Assembly (NCBI GenBank): GCA_965603075.1
Contig: CBFDBO010000010.1
Location: 1-64,000, forward strand
Length of the DNA: 64,000 nt
Direction: 5' to 3'
DNA from: JABJOR01 sp965603075
Lineage (GTDB): Bacteria; Pseudomonadota; Alphaproteobacteria; Rhodospirillales; Casp-alpha2
Shown: positions 43,608 to 52,452 of the stretch, in pieces
How positions within the stretch are numbered: position 1 is the stretch's first letter
How the letters are laid out: each line of letters begins with the position of its first letter
Program-made: the position numbers and the translations under genes
The notes under the pieces: generated by a model
Told to the model about the DNA's origin: nothing
The model's database searches: none
Seen by the model: only the letters and a program-made list of their open reading frames with translations

Positions 43608-44327
43608 ATGAATAAAATTAGATCATTTTGTTTTGATGTGGTTCAACTTACCATCACGGCCCTTTCGGTTGTGATTTTTATGGCTTTATTGCCTTTCCCG
43701 TGGACTTGGACACAAACAGCGGTCAACGGTTGGGCGCGACTTGTTCGGTTTGCGGCTCGATATATGGTTGGTATCGATATCCGCGTTATTGGTTTAGAAA
43801 ATATCCCCAAGGGTCCCGTTGTGATTGCCTCCAATCATCAATCGGCGTGGGATACATCTTTCTTTCAAACTATTTTTCCACGCTCGGTTTATGTGATGAA
43901 AAAAGAATTGTTATCGATCCCGGTATGGGGTTCGATAGCCAAAAAAATTCGCTCCATTGCCGTCGATCGATCGGGTGGTACGGCGGCTTTGAAGTCTTTG
44001 ATTGCCGATACCATTGCGCGGTTGGATGAAGGCCGCACGGTGATCATCTTTCCTGAAGGAACACGCACCAAAGTCGGCGAGAAGAACGACTATCATCCAG
44101 GCGTTGCCGCCATTTATAAAAGTGCAGGGGTGCCCGTTGTACCTGTGGCACTCAACTCTGGGTTAACCTGGGGGCGCAGTAATGTAGGGGAAAAACGGGC
44201 GGGTACAATTACGGTAGAATTCTTACCTGCGATAGAACCCGGAAGAGATCGGAAAGCGTTTATGCGTGATCTTGAAACCAGTATAAATGAAGCCAAAACC
44301 CGGTTGGAAACATTACCAAATTCCTGA
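43608..44327 (+). CDS. plsC: 1-acyl-sn-glycerol-3-phosphate acyltransferase
   Basis: 239-aa membrane acyltransferase. It has an N-terminal transmembrane segment (VVQLTITALSVVIFMALLPF), catalytic NHQSAWDT (NHxxxxD), RSIAVDRSGG and FPEGTRTK (substrate motif). It makes phosphatidic acid from lysophosphatidic acid. Last gene of ftsE-ftsX-ydcF-plsC. No terminator seen after it. Confidence 0.92.
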   Translation: MNKIRSFCFDVVQLTITALSVVIFMALLPFPWTWTQTAVNGWARLVRFAARYMVGIDIRVIGLENIPKGPVVIASNHQSAWDTSFFQTIFPRSVYVMKKELLSIPVWGSIAKKIRSIAVDRSGGTAALKSLIADTIARLDEGRTVIIFPEGTRTKVGEKNDYHPGVAAIYKSAGVPVVPVALNSGLTWGRSNVGEKRAGTITVEFLPAIEPGRDRKAFMRDLETSINEAKTRLETLPNS

Positions 44328-44393
44328 AAAGTGTCTCTTATTTTCAATTGATTTCTAGTCCATAATACGCCTGAGATACCTCTGTAATATAGC

Positions 44394-44402
44394 TGTGGAT
44401 AA
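44394..44402 (-). promoter_or_regulatory. DnaA box (TTATCCACA)
   Basis: Perfect 9-mer in reverse orientation (TGTGGATAA). A second site TTATTCACA lies at 44443-44451 in the same orientation, 49 bp away, and TTTCCACA-like at 44516-44524 differs in one base. Possibly DnaA control of nrdJ. Confidence 0.55.
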
Positions 44403-44442
44403 GCCTGTGTGTATTTTGGATGGGTTAAGGATTATAGCGTCT

Positions 44443-44451
44443 TGTGAATAA
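44443..44451 (-). promoter_or_regulatory. DnaA box (TTATTCACA)
   Basis: Matches TTWTNCACA in full, in the same orientation as the perfect box 49 bp upstream. Confidence 0.5.
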
Positions 44452-44737
44452 CGGGTATAACTTTTGTATTTGAGGCGACAAAAGGGCTATCTTAATATCG
44501 GACTAGGGATAACCTTGTGGAAACATAACAGGAACAAAATCTTTACATTGGGGATGAACGGGCGTATTGTTTTGCTCTATTTCTATCAACCTAGACATAA
44601 ATTCATGCATTAATTCAATGTGTTAACTAACTGGTTGGCAACTATAATCAATGCGATGATTATGACGGGCGTAGATAGATCTAGAACTGGGCACTATATA
44701 ATATTTTTTTAACATATAATGAATAATCGAGGGTGGT

Positions 44738-47116
44738 ATGGCGCAAGTTGCTTCTATTTCGCAACAAATCTGGGATATGAAATATCGACTGAAAGATGCT
44801 GACGGTCATCCTGTAGATAAGACAATAGATGATACGTGGTCTCGTATTGCTAAAGCCCTGAGTGCAGATGAGAACAATAGCGCCTATTGGGAAGAAAAGT
44901 TCTTTGACTTGATGCGTGATTTCAAATTCATGCCAGCAGGACGTATTATTTCTGGTGCGGGAACAAACCGCAAAGTCACCATGTTCAATTGTTTTGTCAT
45001 GGGAACCATCCCCGATGATATGGCCGGTATTTTTGAGAGTTTGAAAGAAGCCGCCCTGACCATGCAACAAGGCGGTGGCATTGGTTACGACTTTTCAACA
45101 CTGCGCCCCAAAGGGGCCCCCGTAAAAGGGGTTAGCGCGGATGCGTCTGGACCGTTGACCTTTATGGACGTATGGGACGCCATGTGCCGTACGATCATGA
45201 GTGCGGGATCAAGACGCGGCGCCATGATGGCGGTTATTGCGTGCGATCATCCGGATGTGGAAGCTTTCATTAAGGCCAAACGTGAAGCCGGACGTTTGCG
45301 GATGTTTAATTTATCCGTGTTGGTATCCGATGATTTCATGACCGCCGTGAAAGAAGATGATGATTGGGATTTAGTGTTTGAAGGCACGGTGTATAAAACC
45401 ATCAAAGCCCGCGCACTTTGGGATACGATCATGCATTCAACGTACGCATTTGCTGAACCGGGTGTGATCTTCATTGACCGCATTAACCGCGAGAATAATC
45501 TGAATTATTGCGAGACCATCAGTGCGACAAACCCCTGTGGCGAACAGCCATTGCCACCGTATGGCGCATGTTTGCTGGGCTCTATCAATCTGGCTCGATT
45601 TATTGAACAAGCCTTTGAAGAAGACGCAGCTATTGATTTGGATGAGCTTTCGTCCAGTGTGGCAACGGCTGTGCGATTGCTTGATAACGTCATTGATGCT
45701 TCGGGTTTCCCCCTAGAGCAACAACAACACGAAGCCACCGCCAAGCGCAGAATTGGCCTCGGTATTACCGGTCTTGCTGACGCATTAATCATGTGCGGTG
45801 TTCGTTACGGTGGGGCGTCGGCTGTTCGTTTGACTGAAACATGGATGGCGACGATCCAACGTGCTGCTTATTTGGCCTCGGTCGAAATTGCCAAGGAAAA
45901 AGGTGCGTTTCCATTATTTGACGCGGAAAAATATATATCCGGTGGTCATGTGAAAACTTTGGACGAAGATGTACGGGCGGCCATAGCTGAACATGGTATC
46001 CGCAATGCTCTTTTGACATCGGTTGCCCCGACGGGAACCATATCGCTGTTTGCTGATAATGTATCATCCGGCTTGGAACCCGTATTTAGTTTTAAATACA
46101 CCCGTAATGTTCTGATGCCAGATGGCGAGCGTCGATCTGAAGAAGTATCAGACTACGCGTATCGTTTGTTTCGCCGTCTTTATGGCGCAGACGCACCGTT
46201 GAGCAATGCTTTTGTTGACGCGCAAAGTCTCGCCCCCAATGATCATTTGGTGATGCAGGCTACGGTACAAAAGTATATCGATAGCTCTATTTCCAAAACG
46301 ATAAATGTGCCCGAAGATGTTGCCTTTGATGATTTTAAAGAAATTTACATGCAAGCCTACGATCTGGGCTGTAAAGGCTGTACCACGTATCGCCCTAACG
46401 ATGTGACAGGCGCGGTGTTGGAATTAACATCAGATAAAAACAAAGCCTCAAATAATGATAATGAACCAGAATTGCCGCTGACCTCACCCATCGAGAGCAT
46501 CCACCCTCGTGATGAAGGGGATTCCGGGGCTGTGGTTTATATGACCCAGCCGCTTGATCGTCCCTCTGCACTTAATGGCGCAACCTATAAAGTTAGTTGG
46601 CCAGAGAGCGACCACGCCATTTACATCACCATGAACGATATTCTGCAAGATGGTCGCATTCGCCCGTTTGAGGTCTTCATCAATTCCAAAAACATGGAAC
46701 ACTACGCTTGGACCGTTGGTTTGACGCGGATGATTTCGGCGGTATTCCGTCGTGGGGGGGATGTCTCCTTTGTGGTCGAAGAATTAAAAGCCGTATTTGA
46801 CCCGCGGGGCGGACATTGGGTTGGTGGTAAATATGTGCCATCGTTGCTGGCAGCGATCGGTGGTGTTCTCGAAGAGCATATGATCAGTGTCGGCTTCCTA
46901 AGCTCGCCCGGAAAATTAGCAAATGAAGCCGATCGCGATTTAAATATTATTGGTTTGTCTCAAACCGCAAGTGGGGAAATGCCCTCTAAACCATCAGAGA
47001 CAGAACAATCCGTAAAATCACCTTTTCGGCATTGCCCAAAATGCAATCAACCCGCATTGATGCGCCAGGAAGGGTGTGATACATGCACGTCTTGTGCTTA
47101 TTCAAAATGTGGCTAG
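44738..47116 (+). CDS. nrdJ: Adenosylcobalamin-dependent ribonucleotide reductase (class II)
   Basis: 792 aa. It makes deoxyribonucleotides with AdoCbl in place of a radical subunit. The active-site blocks are MFNCFVMG (substrate Cys), NPCGEQPLPPYGACLLGSINL with the N-x-C-x-E catalytic loop, and SVAPTGTISLFADN. The C-terminus has a zinc-ribbon-like CPKCNQPALMRQEGCDTCTSCAYSKCG with several Cys, the tail that delivers reducing power. A good ribosome site (GAGGGTGG) precedes the ATG. No nrdA/B or nrdD is visible here. Confidence 0.96.
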   Translation: MAQVASISQQIWDMKYRLKDADGHPVDKTIDDTWSRIAKALSADENNSAYWEEKFFDLMRDFKFMPAGRIISGAGTNRKVTMFNCFVMGTIPDDMAGIFESLKEAALTMQQGGGIGYDFSTLRPKGAPVKGVSADASGPLTFMDVWDAMCRTIMSAGSRRGAMMAVIACDHPDVEAFIKAKREAGRLRMFNLSVLVSDDFMTAVKEDDDWDLVFEGTVYKTIKARALWDTIMHSTYAFAEPGVIFIDRINRENNLNYCETISATNPCGEQPLPPYGACLLGSINLARFIEQAFEEDAAIDLDELSSSVATAVRLLDNVIDASGFPLEQQQHEATAKRRIGLGITGLADALIMCGVRYGGASAVRLTETWMATIQRAAYLASVEIAKEKGAFPLFDAEKYISGGHVKTLDEDVRAAIAEHGIRNALLTSVAPTGTISLFADNVSSGLEPVFSFKYTRNVLMPDGERRSEEVSDYAYRLFRRLYGADAPLSNAFVDAQSLAPNDHLVMQATVQKYIDSSISKTINVPEDVAFDDFKEIYMQAYDLGCKGCTTYRPNDVTGAVLELTSDKNKASNNDNEPELPLTSPIESIHPRDEGDSGAVVYMTQPLDRPSALNGATYKVSWPESDHAIYITMNDILQDGRIRPFEVFINSKNMEHYAWTVGLTRMISAVFRRGGDVSFVVEELKAVFDPRGGHWVGGKYVPSLLAAIGGVLEEHMISVGFLSSPGKLANEADRDLNIIGLSQTASGEMPSKPSETEQSVKSPFRHCPKCNQPALMRQEGCDTCTSCAYSKCG

Positions 47117-47189
47117 GATATCTGAGTTAAATAGGGCACCTGAATTATAAAATGTTACTTCCTGAACTGAAGAAAGTAAGTATTTAATT

Positions 47190-47630
47190 ATGAGCTTCGA
47201 ATTTAAAATAATGACCCAAGCCCAGATAGAAGGTTATCTATCTGATGTTCGTAACGCTACATTAGCGACCATCAAACGCGATGGTGGCCCCCAACTCAGC
47301 TCCATTTGGTATTTGTATGAAGCCGGTGTTATCTACATTAAATTCGGTGTGGGATCAGCCAAGTACCATAATATTAAACGCGATCAACGTGTCAGTATGT
47401 GTGTGGATGGCGGGTCGGATGATTCTCGAACCGTGACGATTTATGGTGACGCGAAATTCATGAATGATGAAGACTTAAAAACAAAAGATATCAAAAAACG
47501 TATAAACCTGCACTATTCTGGTTCTGAGGCTGAGGCGGAAAGTCTTTTATCCGATGAAGATGGTGAGCTTAAAGAAGCTTTAATTGCCATTGTGCCCACC
47601 AAAACTATTGCGCTAGATTATAACGGTTGA
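47190..47630 (+). CDS. PPOX-class flavin-binding protein
   Basis: 146 aa with the split-barrel fold of pyridoxamine-phosphate-oxidase-like proteins: LSDVRNATLATIKRDGGPQLSSIWYLYE (15-42), YIKFGVGSAKYHNIKRDQRVSMCVDG and TIYGDAKFM. These bind FMN or F420 and reduce varied substrates or store flavin; a specific role cannot be read. It lies 73 bp after nrdJ with no terminator seen. Confidence 0.86.
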   Translation: MSFEFKIMTQAQIEGYLSDVRNATLATIKRDGGPQLSSIWYLYEAGVIYIKFGVGSAKYHNIKRDQRVSMCVDGGSDDSRTVTIYGDAKFMNDEDLKTKDIKKRINLHYSGSEAEAESLLSDEDGELKEALIAIVPTKTIALDYNG

Positions 47631-47652
47631 TCTATCCAATCTTACTTTGAAC

Positions 47653-47676
47653 CCTACTGTGATTCCTACTGTGATT
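47653..47676. repeat. Two-copy 12-bp tandem repeat
   Basis: CCTACTGTGATT at 47653-47664 and 47665-47676, directly before the ChaC stop codon region; no function seen. Confidence 0.7.
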
Positions 47677-47677
47677 C

Positions 47678-48241
47678 CTAGCGCGCTGCCTTAACCAATC
47701 TTTCCAGATGATGATCAGTAATACCCAACTGGCGTAAGTGATCGGCAGTATTACTTAGATAGTCGATACAAGGTCCCCCTATACCGTGGCCCTGCCTTAT
47801 TAACTTTACAGCCTCAAAATCTTCCATGGGCGGTGCGTACTGAATGTGGTTCGTGTCTGCGATAAAGGTCAATGACGTGGCCGGTATTGGGGCATCAGAA
47901 TGTGGGTTGATGGTCACCGATACCATGCGGGGGTGATAGACTTTGTTGATCATTTCCCGCTCATAAAGATAACCGACAACGTCATCGACATTCTTTGAGA
48001 CAACCCGCAGCACCCGCCCTCGACAAGAACCGCCTCTGTCCAATCCAAAAACCAACCCCGGACATTCCGGTGTGCCACGGTATTGATACGAATAAATGCA
48101 CAAACGGCGATTGTAGCCATGCAGAGTGGCATCGAGGACTTCCGTATGCTCAAAATCAGGTCGCCACATGAGCGAGGCATAGGCAAACACCCATAAGTCT
48201 TCGCCATCTTTTGATTTGGGTAAGTGATCAGGTGTTTTCAT
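47678..48241 (-). CDS. ChaC-like gamma-glutamylcyclotransferase
   Basis: 187 aa. It breaks gamma-glutamyl bonds, in this family usually of glutathione, to give 5-oxoproline. The substrate loop VFAYASLMWRP (family YGSLMW) is at residues 18-28. RLCIYSYQYRGTPECPGLVFGLDRGGSCRG follows, and the catalytic Glu is probably in GYLYEREM. Cytosolic, single gene. It converges on the PPOX gene. Confidence 0.88.
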   Translation of the reverse strand: MKTPDHLPKSKDGEDLWVFAYASLMWRPDFEHTEVLDATLHGYNRRLCIYSYQYRGTPECPGLVFGLDRGGSCRGRVLRVVSKNVDDVVGYLYEREMINKVYHPRMVSVTINPHSDAPIPATSLTFIADTNHIQYAPPMEDFEAVKLIRQGHGIGGPCIDYLSNTADHLRQLGITDHHLERLVKAAR

Positions 48242-48283
48242 ATAAAATGATTTTTCAATTTCTGCTCAGGTAATTGTACTGAT

Positions 48284-49195
48284 TTATTTACGCGTCGCAA
48301 TAGCAACCCCAGCAACGGTAACGGCCATTCCTATCATCGCAAGGCCCGTGAGAATTTCATCAAAAAGAAAAAATGCCATCAACGCGGTTATGGGGGGGAC
48401 CATGAAAAATAAACCGGCGACTTGGCTCGCCGCGCCGCGCCGGATCAATACGTATAATAACGAGAACGTGCCAACGGACATAAAAATCAACCACCCCAGA
48501 GCCGTTATAAACCGGGGATGCCATTCTATAGCTCCCGTCTCGAAACTTAAGGATAACACCATCATAATGATCGCCGTTGCGATAAGCTGAATGCTTTGAT
48601 AGGTGCGTATATCCCCATTCGATGTGAAATGACGTTGATATAAAGTGCCAATGGTAATGCCGCATAGAGCGATGAGGCAGGCGATAATGCCGGCTGTTTC
48701 AGTAAGATTAATACCGCTTTCAACAATGCTTAAATCAAGGGATTGTCCTATCACCATGATGACACCGATAAAACCTAAGGACAGCCCTATCCAGCGTTTA
48801 ATTCCTACCCGCTCACCGAATAAGGGGCCAACGGCGATTCCGGTTATGAGCGGTTGTAAGGAGACGATTAAGGCCGATAATCCGGCAGAAATACCATTAT
48901 CGATTGCCCAAAACACGCCCCCTAAATAACATCCATGAACCAAAACACCAACCACTATGGCATGGAGAATTTGTGTTGGGTTGCTCGGCCACTTTGCTTT
49001 AAAAATAAATGCTAAGAACCCCATGATTAAGGCGGCGACAAAAAACCTGATGCCCAAGAATATAAAAGGTTCAGCGTAGGGTGCGCCCAGTTTAGATCCA
49101 ATAAACCCAGTGCTCCAAAGAAAGAGGAAAACAACCGGTAGCGGATCACGCCAAAGGGGAATGGTTTCAGTTGGTGTTGCTTTATTATTATTCAT
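48284..49195 (-). CDS. DMT-superfamily (EamA) transporter
   Basis: 303-aa inner-membrane protein with about ten hydrophobic segments in two EamA halves. First half: LPVVFLFLWSTGFIGSKLGAPYAEPF and GVFWAIDNGISAGLSALIVSLQPL. Second half: GTLYQRHFTSNG, FISVGTF-like FMSVGTFSLLYVLIRRGAASQ and FFMVPPITALMAFFLFDE. Exports a metabolite; substrate unknown. 42 bp upstream of ChaC on the same strand, so they may share a transcript. Confidence 0.88.
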   Translation of the reverse strand: MNNNKATPTETIPLWRDPLPVVFLFLWSTGFIGSKLGAPYAEPFIFLGIRFFVAALIMGFLAFIFKAKWPSNPTQILHAIVVGVLVHGCYLGGVFWAIDNGISAGLSALIVSLQPLITGIAVGPLFGERVGIKRWIGLSLGFIGVIMVIGQSLDLSIVESGINLTETAGIIACLIALCGITIGTLYQRHFTSNGDIRTYQSIQLIATAIIMMVLSLSFETGAIEWHPRFITALGWLIFMSVGTFSLLYVLIRRGAASQVAGLFFMVPPITALMAFFLFDEILTGLAMIGMAVTVAGVAIATRK

Positions 49196-49308
49196 AGTCC
49201 CATTGGTAACATGATAAAACCCAATGGGAATGCAGTATTTAAGTATCTTCAGTAAATTTGATAAAAAATTGGTTGACCAAACCGCTGCATAATGGTCGCT
49301 TGCTGATT

Positions 49309-50367
49309 ATGGTTGATCACGCTGATATCCCGCTTATAAAACGCCAATTAAAATGGGGTGCTGCTGCGCTCCTTTTAATGTTCGCGCTTTGGTCGTCATG
49401 GTGGTTTGTGGCGGCGGATCAAGCTGTCATGGGGGCTAAAGCTTGGGTAGCTGAACAAAACAAAGCTGGATTTAAAATAAAATGGCAAGAGATTGAAACG
49501 TCTGGTTATCCATTTCACTTGCAAATTAAACTGGCAAATCCTGTCATTGAATGGCAAGGATCATGGCGTTGGTCTACACCGTCATTAATATTAGATGCCA
49601 CCCTGTGGAATTGGTCTGACATAACCATAACCGGGGATCATAAACACCGAATTTTTCTAGCCCGTGGCTCTCAGTTACACAATTTTGATATTAGTGTGGA
49701 TACGTTATCAGTGGGCATCACTTTGGATGCAGCCTTAGATAAAGCCTTAGTTGAAAATATTAATGCGTATATAACTGTCTTTAATTTGAGCGAAGACCAA
49801 CACTTAATTGCTGGATTTGATTCCGCGCAAATTAAAATTGATGTGCCAGAATTTCTAGGGGCAAGAGCCGATGATATTGTCGGCGCACTGGACGTCAAAC
49901 TTCACGGTCTGGAAATACCGGAGCTATCAGAAACACCTCTCGGCTCAGAGCTACAGCGGTTGGCTTTGCGCGCAGAATTATTGGGCGGTCCGCCGACTGA
50001 TTTAAAGCCGGGGTCGCTCACCAAATGGCGAGATCAAGGCGGCGTGATTGAAATCCGTTATCTAACATTGGGGTATGGCGCGGTGGAGCTTGAAGCTTCT
50101 GGAACGATGGCGCTTGACCGTGAATTACAACCCGTTGGATCTATGGTAGCCAAAGTACAAGGATATTCCAATGCCATTAATGCGATGCAGCGTGCTCGAA
50201 TGATCAGCTCTGCTGAAGCCTTGGGTGCGAAAATAGTACTGGGTACCTTGGCTCGAAAAGACCCGGCCAATGGCCGCTCAATTTTGGATATCGCCATCAG
50301 TTTGCAACAGCAAACCTTACATGCCGGACCCATTGCGTTGACAAAATTGCCAACCGTGCATTGGTAG
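49309..50367 (+). CDS. DUF2125 envelope protein
   Basis: 352 aa. One N-terminal transmembrane segment (AALLLMFALWSSWWFV, residues 18-34) then a large periplasmic beta-rich part, with ETSGYPFHLQIKLANPVIEW, the DUF2125 entry block, and GSMVAKVQGYSNAI. The shape resembles AsmA-like envelope proteins; function unknown. I use the ATG at 49309 and reject an in-frame TTG 51 nt upstream. It converges on the tyrA-hisC-aroQ operon. Confidence 0.85.
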   Translation: MVDHADIPLIKRQLKWGAAALLLMFALWSSWWFVAADQAVMGAKAWVAEQNKAGFKIKWQEIETSGYPFHLQIKLANPVIEWQGSWRWSTPSLILDATLWNWSDITITGDHKHRIFLARGSQLHNFDISVDTLSVGITLDAALDKALVENINAYITVFNLSEDQHLIAGFDSAQIKIDVPEFLGARADDIVGALDVKLHGLEIPELSETPLGSELQRLALRAELLGGPPTDLKPGSLTKWRDQGGVIEIRYLTLGYGAVELEASGTMALDRELQPVGSMVAKVQGYSNAINAMQRARMISSAEALGAKIVLGTLARKDPANGRSILDIAISLQQQTLHAGPIALTKLPTVHW

Positions 50368-50389
50368 CCTTTAAATATACCGGTAACCT

Positions 50390-51304
50390 TTAAATTTTTT
50401 GATCCTCGGGTACATGCTGTTTGGCTTCAATGATGCTGCGACGAGCTGCGCGGGTACGGGTGAAAACCTCTTGCAAGGCATCACCGTCGCCCTTGCGAAC
50501 GGCGCGCTTTAAGTTCGTTAAATCTTCATCAAATCGATTGAGCATTTCAAGAACGGCGTCGCGGTTTTCGATAAAAATATCACGCCACATAACCGGATCA
50601 GACGCTGCGATACGGGTGAAATCACGAAAACCACTGGCTGAGTACCGAAAGATTTCTTTTTGCAAATCATCGCCCAATTGGGTCGCGGTATCAACAATGC
50701 TGTAGGCAATTAAGTGCGGTAGGTGAGAAGTTATGGCGAGCACTTGATCATGATGATCTGGGTCCATTATTTCAACGGTCATACCCGCGGCTTGCCATAA
50801 TTGGGTAACGCGGTGGGTGGCAATTTTATCAGCCTCAACACCCGGGGTAAGGATGCAGTGGCGCCCCATAAACATTTCGGCGAAACCTGCTTGTGGACCG
50901 GAATGTTCTGTGCCGGCAACCGGGTGTCCGGGGATCAAATGAACATCATCATTCAGATGGGGGCCAATTTCACGGAATACACATTTTTTGGCTGAGCCAA
51001 CATCACTGACAATGGCACCGGATTTTACATGAGGACCGATCGCAGCCCCAACTTTGCCAAAGGTGCCAAGAGGGGTGCAAATCATCACAAGATCAGCGTC
51101 TTTAACAGCGAGGGCTAAATCCGTTGTGGCGCTATCACACAATCCAAGCTCGTTTGCTTTATCCAAAGTTTCTTGGGTCCGGGATGCAATGCAAATATGG
51201 TCGGTCAGACCATCGCGTCTCATGACACGGGCAAGACTGGAACCGATCAGCCCAATACCAATAAAGCAGACACGATTAAAAAAGGGTTTTGAAGTTTCAG
51301 TCAT
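50390..51304 (-). CDS. tyrC: Prephenate/arogenate dehydrogenase family protein
   Basis: 304 aa. It oxidatively decarboxylates prephenate or arogenate toward tyrosine. The NAD fold has CFIGIGLIGSSLARVM (residues 14-29), DLVMICTPLGTF and VSDVGSAKKCV. The TyrA substrate block is HLIPGHPVAGTEHSGPQAGFAEMF, and HDQVLAITSHLPHL is near 200. The distal helix bundle is complete. Third gene of the aromatic operon, 17 bp after hisC. Confidence 0.94.
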   Translation of the reverse strand: MTETSKPFFNRVCFIGIGLIGSSLARVMRRDGLTDHICIASRTQETLDKANELGLCDSATTDLALAVKDADLVMICTPLGTFGKVGAAIGPHVKSGAIVSDVGSAKKCVFREIGPHLNDDVHLIPGHPVAGTEHSGPQAGFAEMFMGRHCILTPGVEADKIATHRVTQLWQAAGMTVEIMDPDHHDQVLAITSHLPHLIAYSIVDTATQLGDDLQKEIFRYSASGFRDFTRIAASDPVMWRDIFIENRDAVLEMLNRFDEDLTNLKRAVRKGDGDALQEVFTRTRAARRSIIEAKQHVPEDQKI

Positions 51305-51321
51305 TAATCAATTTGTCTTTC

Positions 51322-52452
51322 TTAATCTTCTTTAGCCAGAAATTTTTTCATGGCATCGATAAAAATTTGCATTTCCTCAATGGTACCAATGGACACCCGC
51401 AACCAATCGGGTAAGCCATAACCTGCAACCTGACGGACAATAATGCCGTGTTCTTGCAGAAACGCATCGCATTGTGTCGCGCTGCGGTTGCTATCATGTG
51501 CCAATTTCAAAAGGACAAAGTTCCCCACGCTCTTTGTGGTTTCTAAACCTAGATTATGCAGGTTCTCAGCCGTCCATTCACGAATTTTAATGGTATCCGC
51601 TTTGACCTGCTTGGTGAATTCCGTATCAAGTAAGGCGGCCAGTCCAATGGTTTGTGCCGCTTGACTGACATTAAAAGGGCCGCGAACGCGGTTAAGAACA
51701 TCAGCAATGGCCGCGGGTGCGTATCCCCACCCTAAGCGCAATCCACCCAGACCGTAAATTTTTGAAAACGTGCGTAACATGACGACATTATTTGAACGAT
51801 CAACCAATTTGATGCCGGGATCATAGTCCGCTTCGTCAACAAATTCTGCGTAGGCTGCATCCAGAACCAAAATAATGTGTTCGGGTAAACCTTTCCATAA
51901 TCGTTCGACTTCGCTTTGGGCAATCAACGTACCTGTTGGATTATTTGGATTGGCAATAAAGACAATTTTGGTGCGCTCTGTGACACAGTCCAGTAAGGCA
52001 TCAACATCGGTTGTCAGGTTGCGTTCAGGGGCGGCAATGGGGGTTGCGCCAGCGGCTCTGGCGCTGATGTCGTACATCAAGAACCCATGCTCGGTATGAA
52101 GTACTTCATCACCGGGACCCGCGTATGCACTACATAACAGCGAGATCAGCTCATCGGATCCTGCGCCACATACAATTCGTTCCATATCAATATTATTATG
52201 TTCGGCAAGTGCCTGTCGAAGAGCAATGGCGCCACCGTCGGGGTAACGATTATGGTCTGCCGATATGGCTTTGCTTGCGGCGGTAGCCTTGGGGCTATGG
52301 GTCGGGGCTTCGTTGGATGATAATTTGATGATGCGGGCTTGGCCCTCAACATTTGATCCGCCACCTTTATAGGGGGCGATGTCCATGATGCCGGGTCGGG
52401 GGGTTGGTAAGTGCGGGGTTGGTAAATGTGGCGTTGGTAATTTGCTGCTCAT
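51322..52452 (-). CDS. hisC: Histidinol-phosphate / aromatic aminotransferase
   Basis: 376-aa class I/II PLP aminotransferase. IVFIANPNNPTGT and the PLP lysine in LRTFSKIYGLGGLRLGWGYAP are present, and the C-terminal Arg region VRQVAGYGLPDWLRVSIG is intact. In this gene neighbourhood it may also transaminate prephenate or phenylpyruvate. The first 20 residues carry a Pro-Thr repeat (LPTPH twice, then LPTPRPG) not expected in HisC. ATG start overlaps the stop of the chorismate mutase gene by 4 nt. Confidence 0.93.
   Translation of the reverse strand: MSSKLPTPHLPTPHLPTPRPGIMDIAPYKGGGSNVEGQARIIKLSSNEAPTHSPKATAASKAISADHNRYPDGGAIALRQALAEHNNIDMERIVCGAGSDELISLLCSAYAGPGDEVLHTEHGFLMYDISARAAGATPIAAPERNLTTDVDALLDCVTERTKIVFIANPNNPTGTLIAQSEVERLWKGLPEHIILVLDAAYAEFVDEADYDPGIKLVDRSNNVVMLRTFSKIYGLGGLRLGWGYAPAAIADVLNRVRGPFNVSQAAQTIGLAALLDTEFTKQVKADTIKIREWTAENLHNLGLETTKSVGNFVLLKLAHDSNRSATQCDAFLQEHGIIVRQVAGYGLPDWLRVSIGTIEEMQIFIDAMKKFLAKED

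Larger units (their letters stand above)
44328..44737. other. Long leader region before nrdJ with DnaA-box-like sites
   Basis: 410 bp of AT-rich intergenic DNA. It contains two DnaA-box matches, a weaker third, and a TATAAT at 44697-44702. No cobalamin-riboswitch B12 box was recognised and no ORF is convincing. Confidence 0.6.

Noticed and set aside
44328..44737. Chromosomal origin or cobalamin riboswitch before nrdJ
   Set aside because: Only two good DnaA boxes and no AT-rich unwinding array or origin genes; no B12-box or riboswitch core was recognised.
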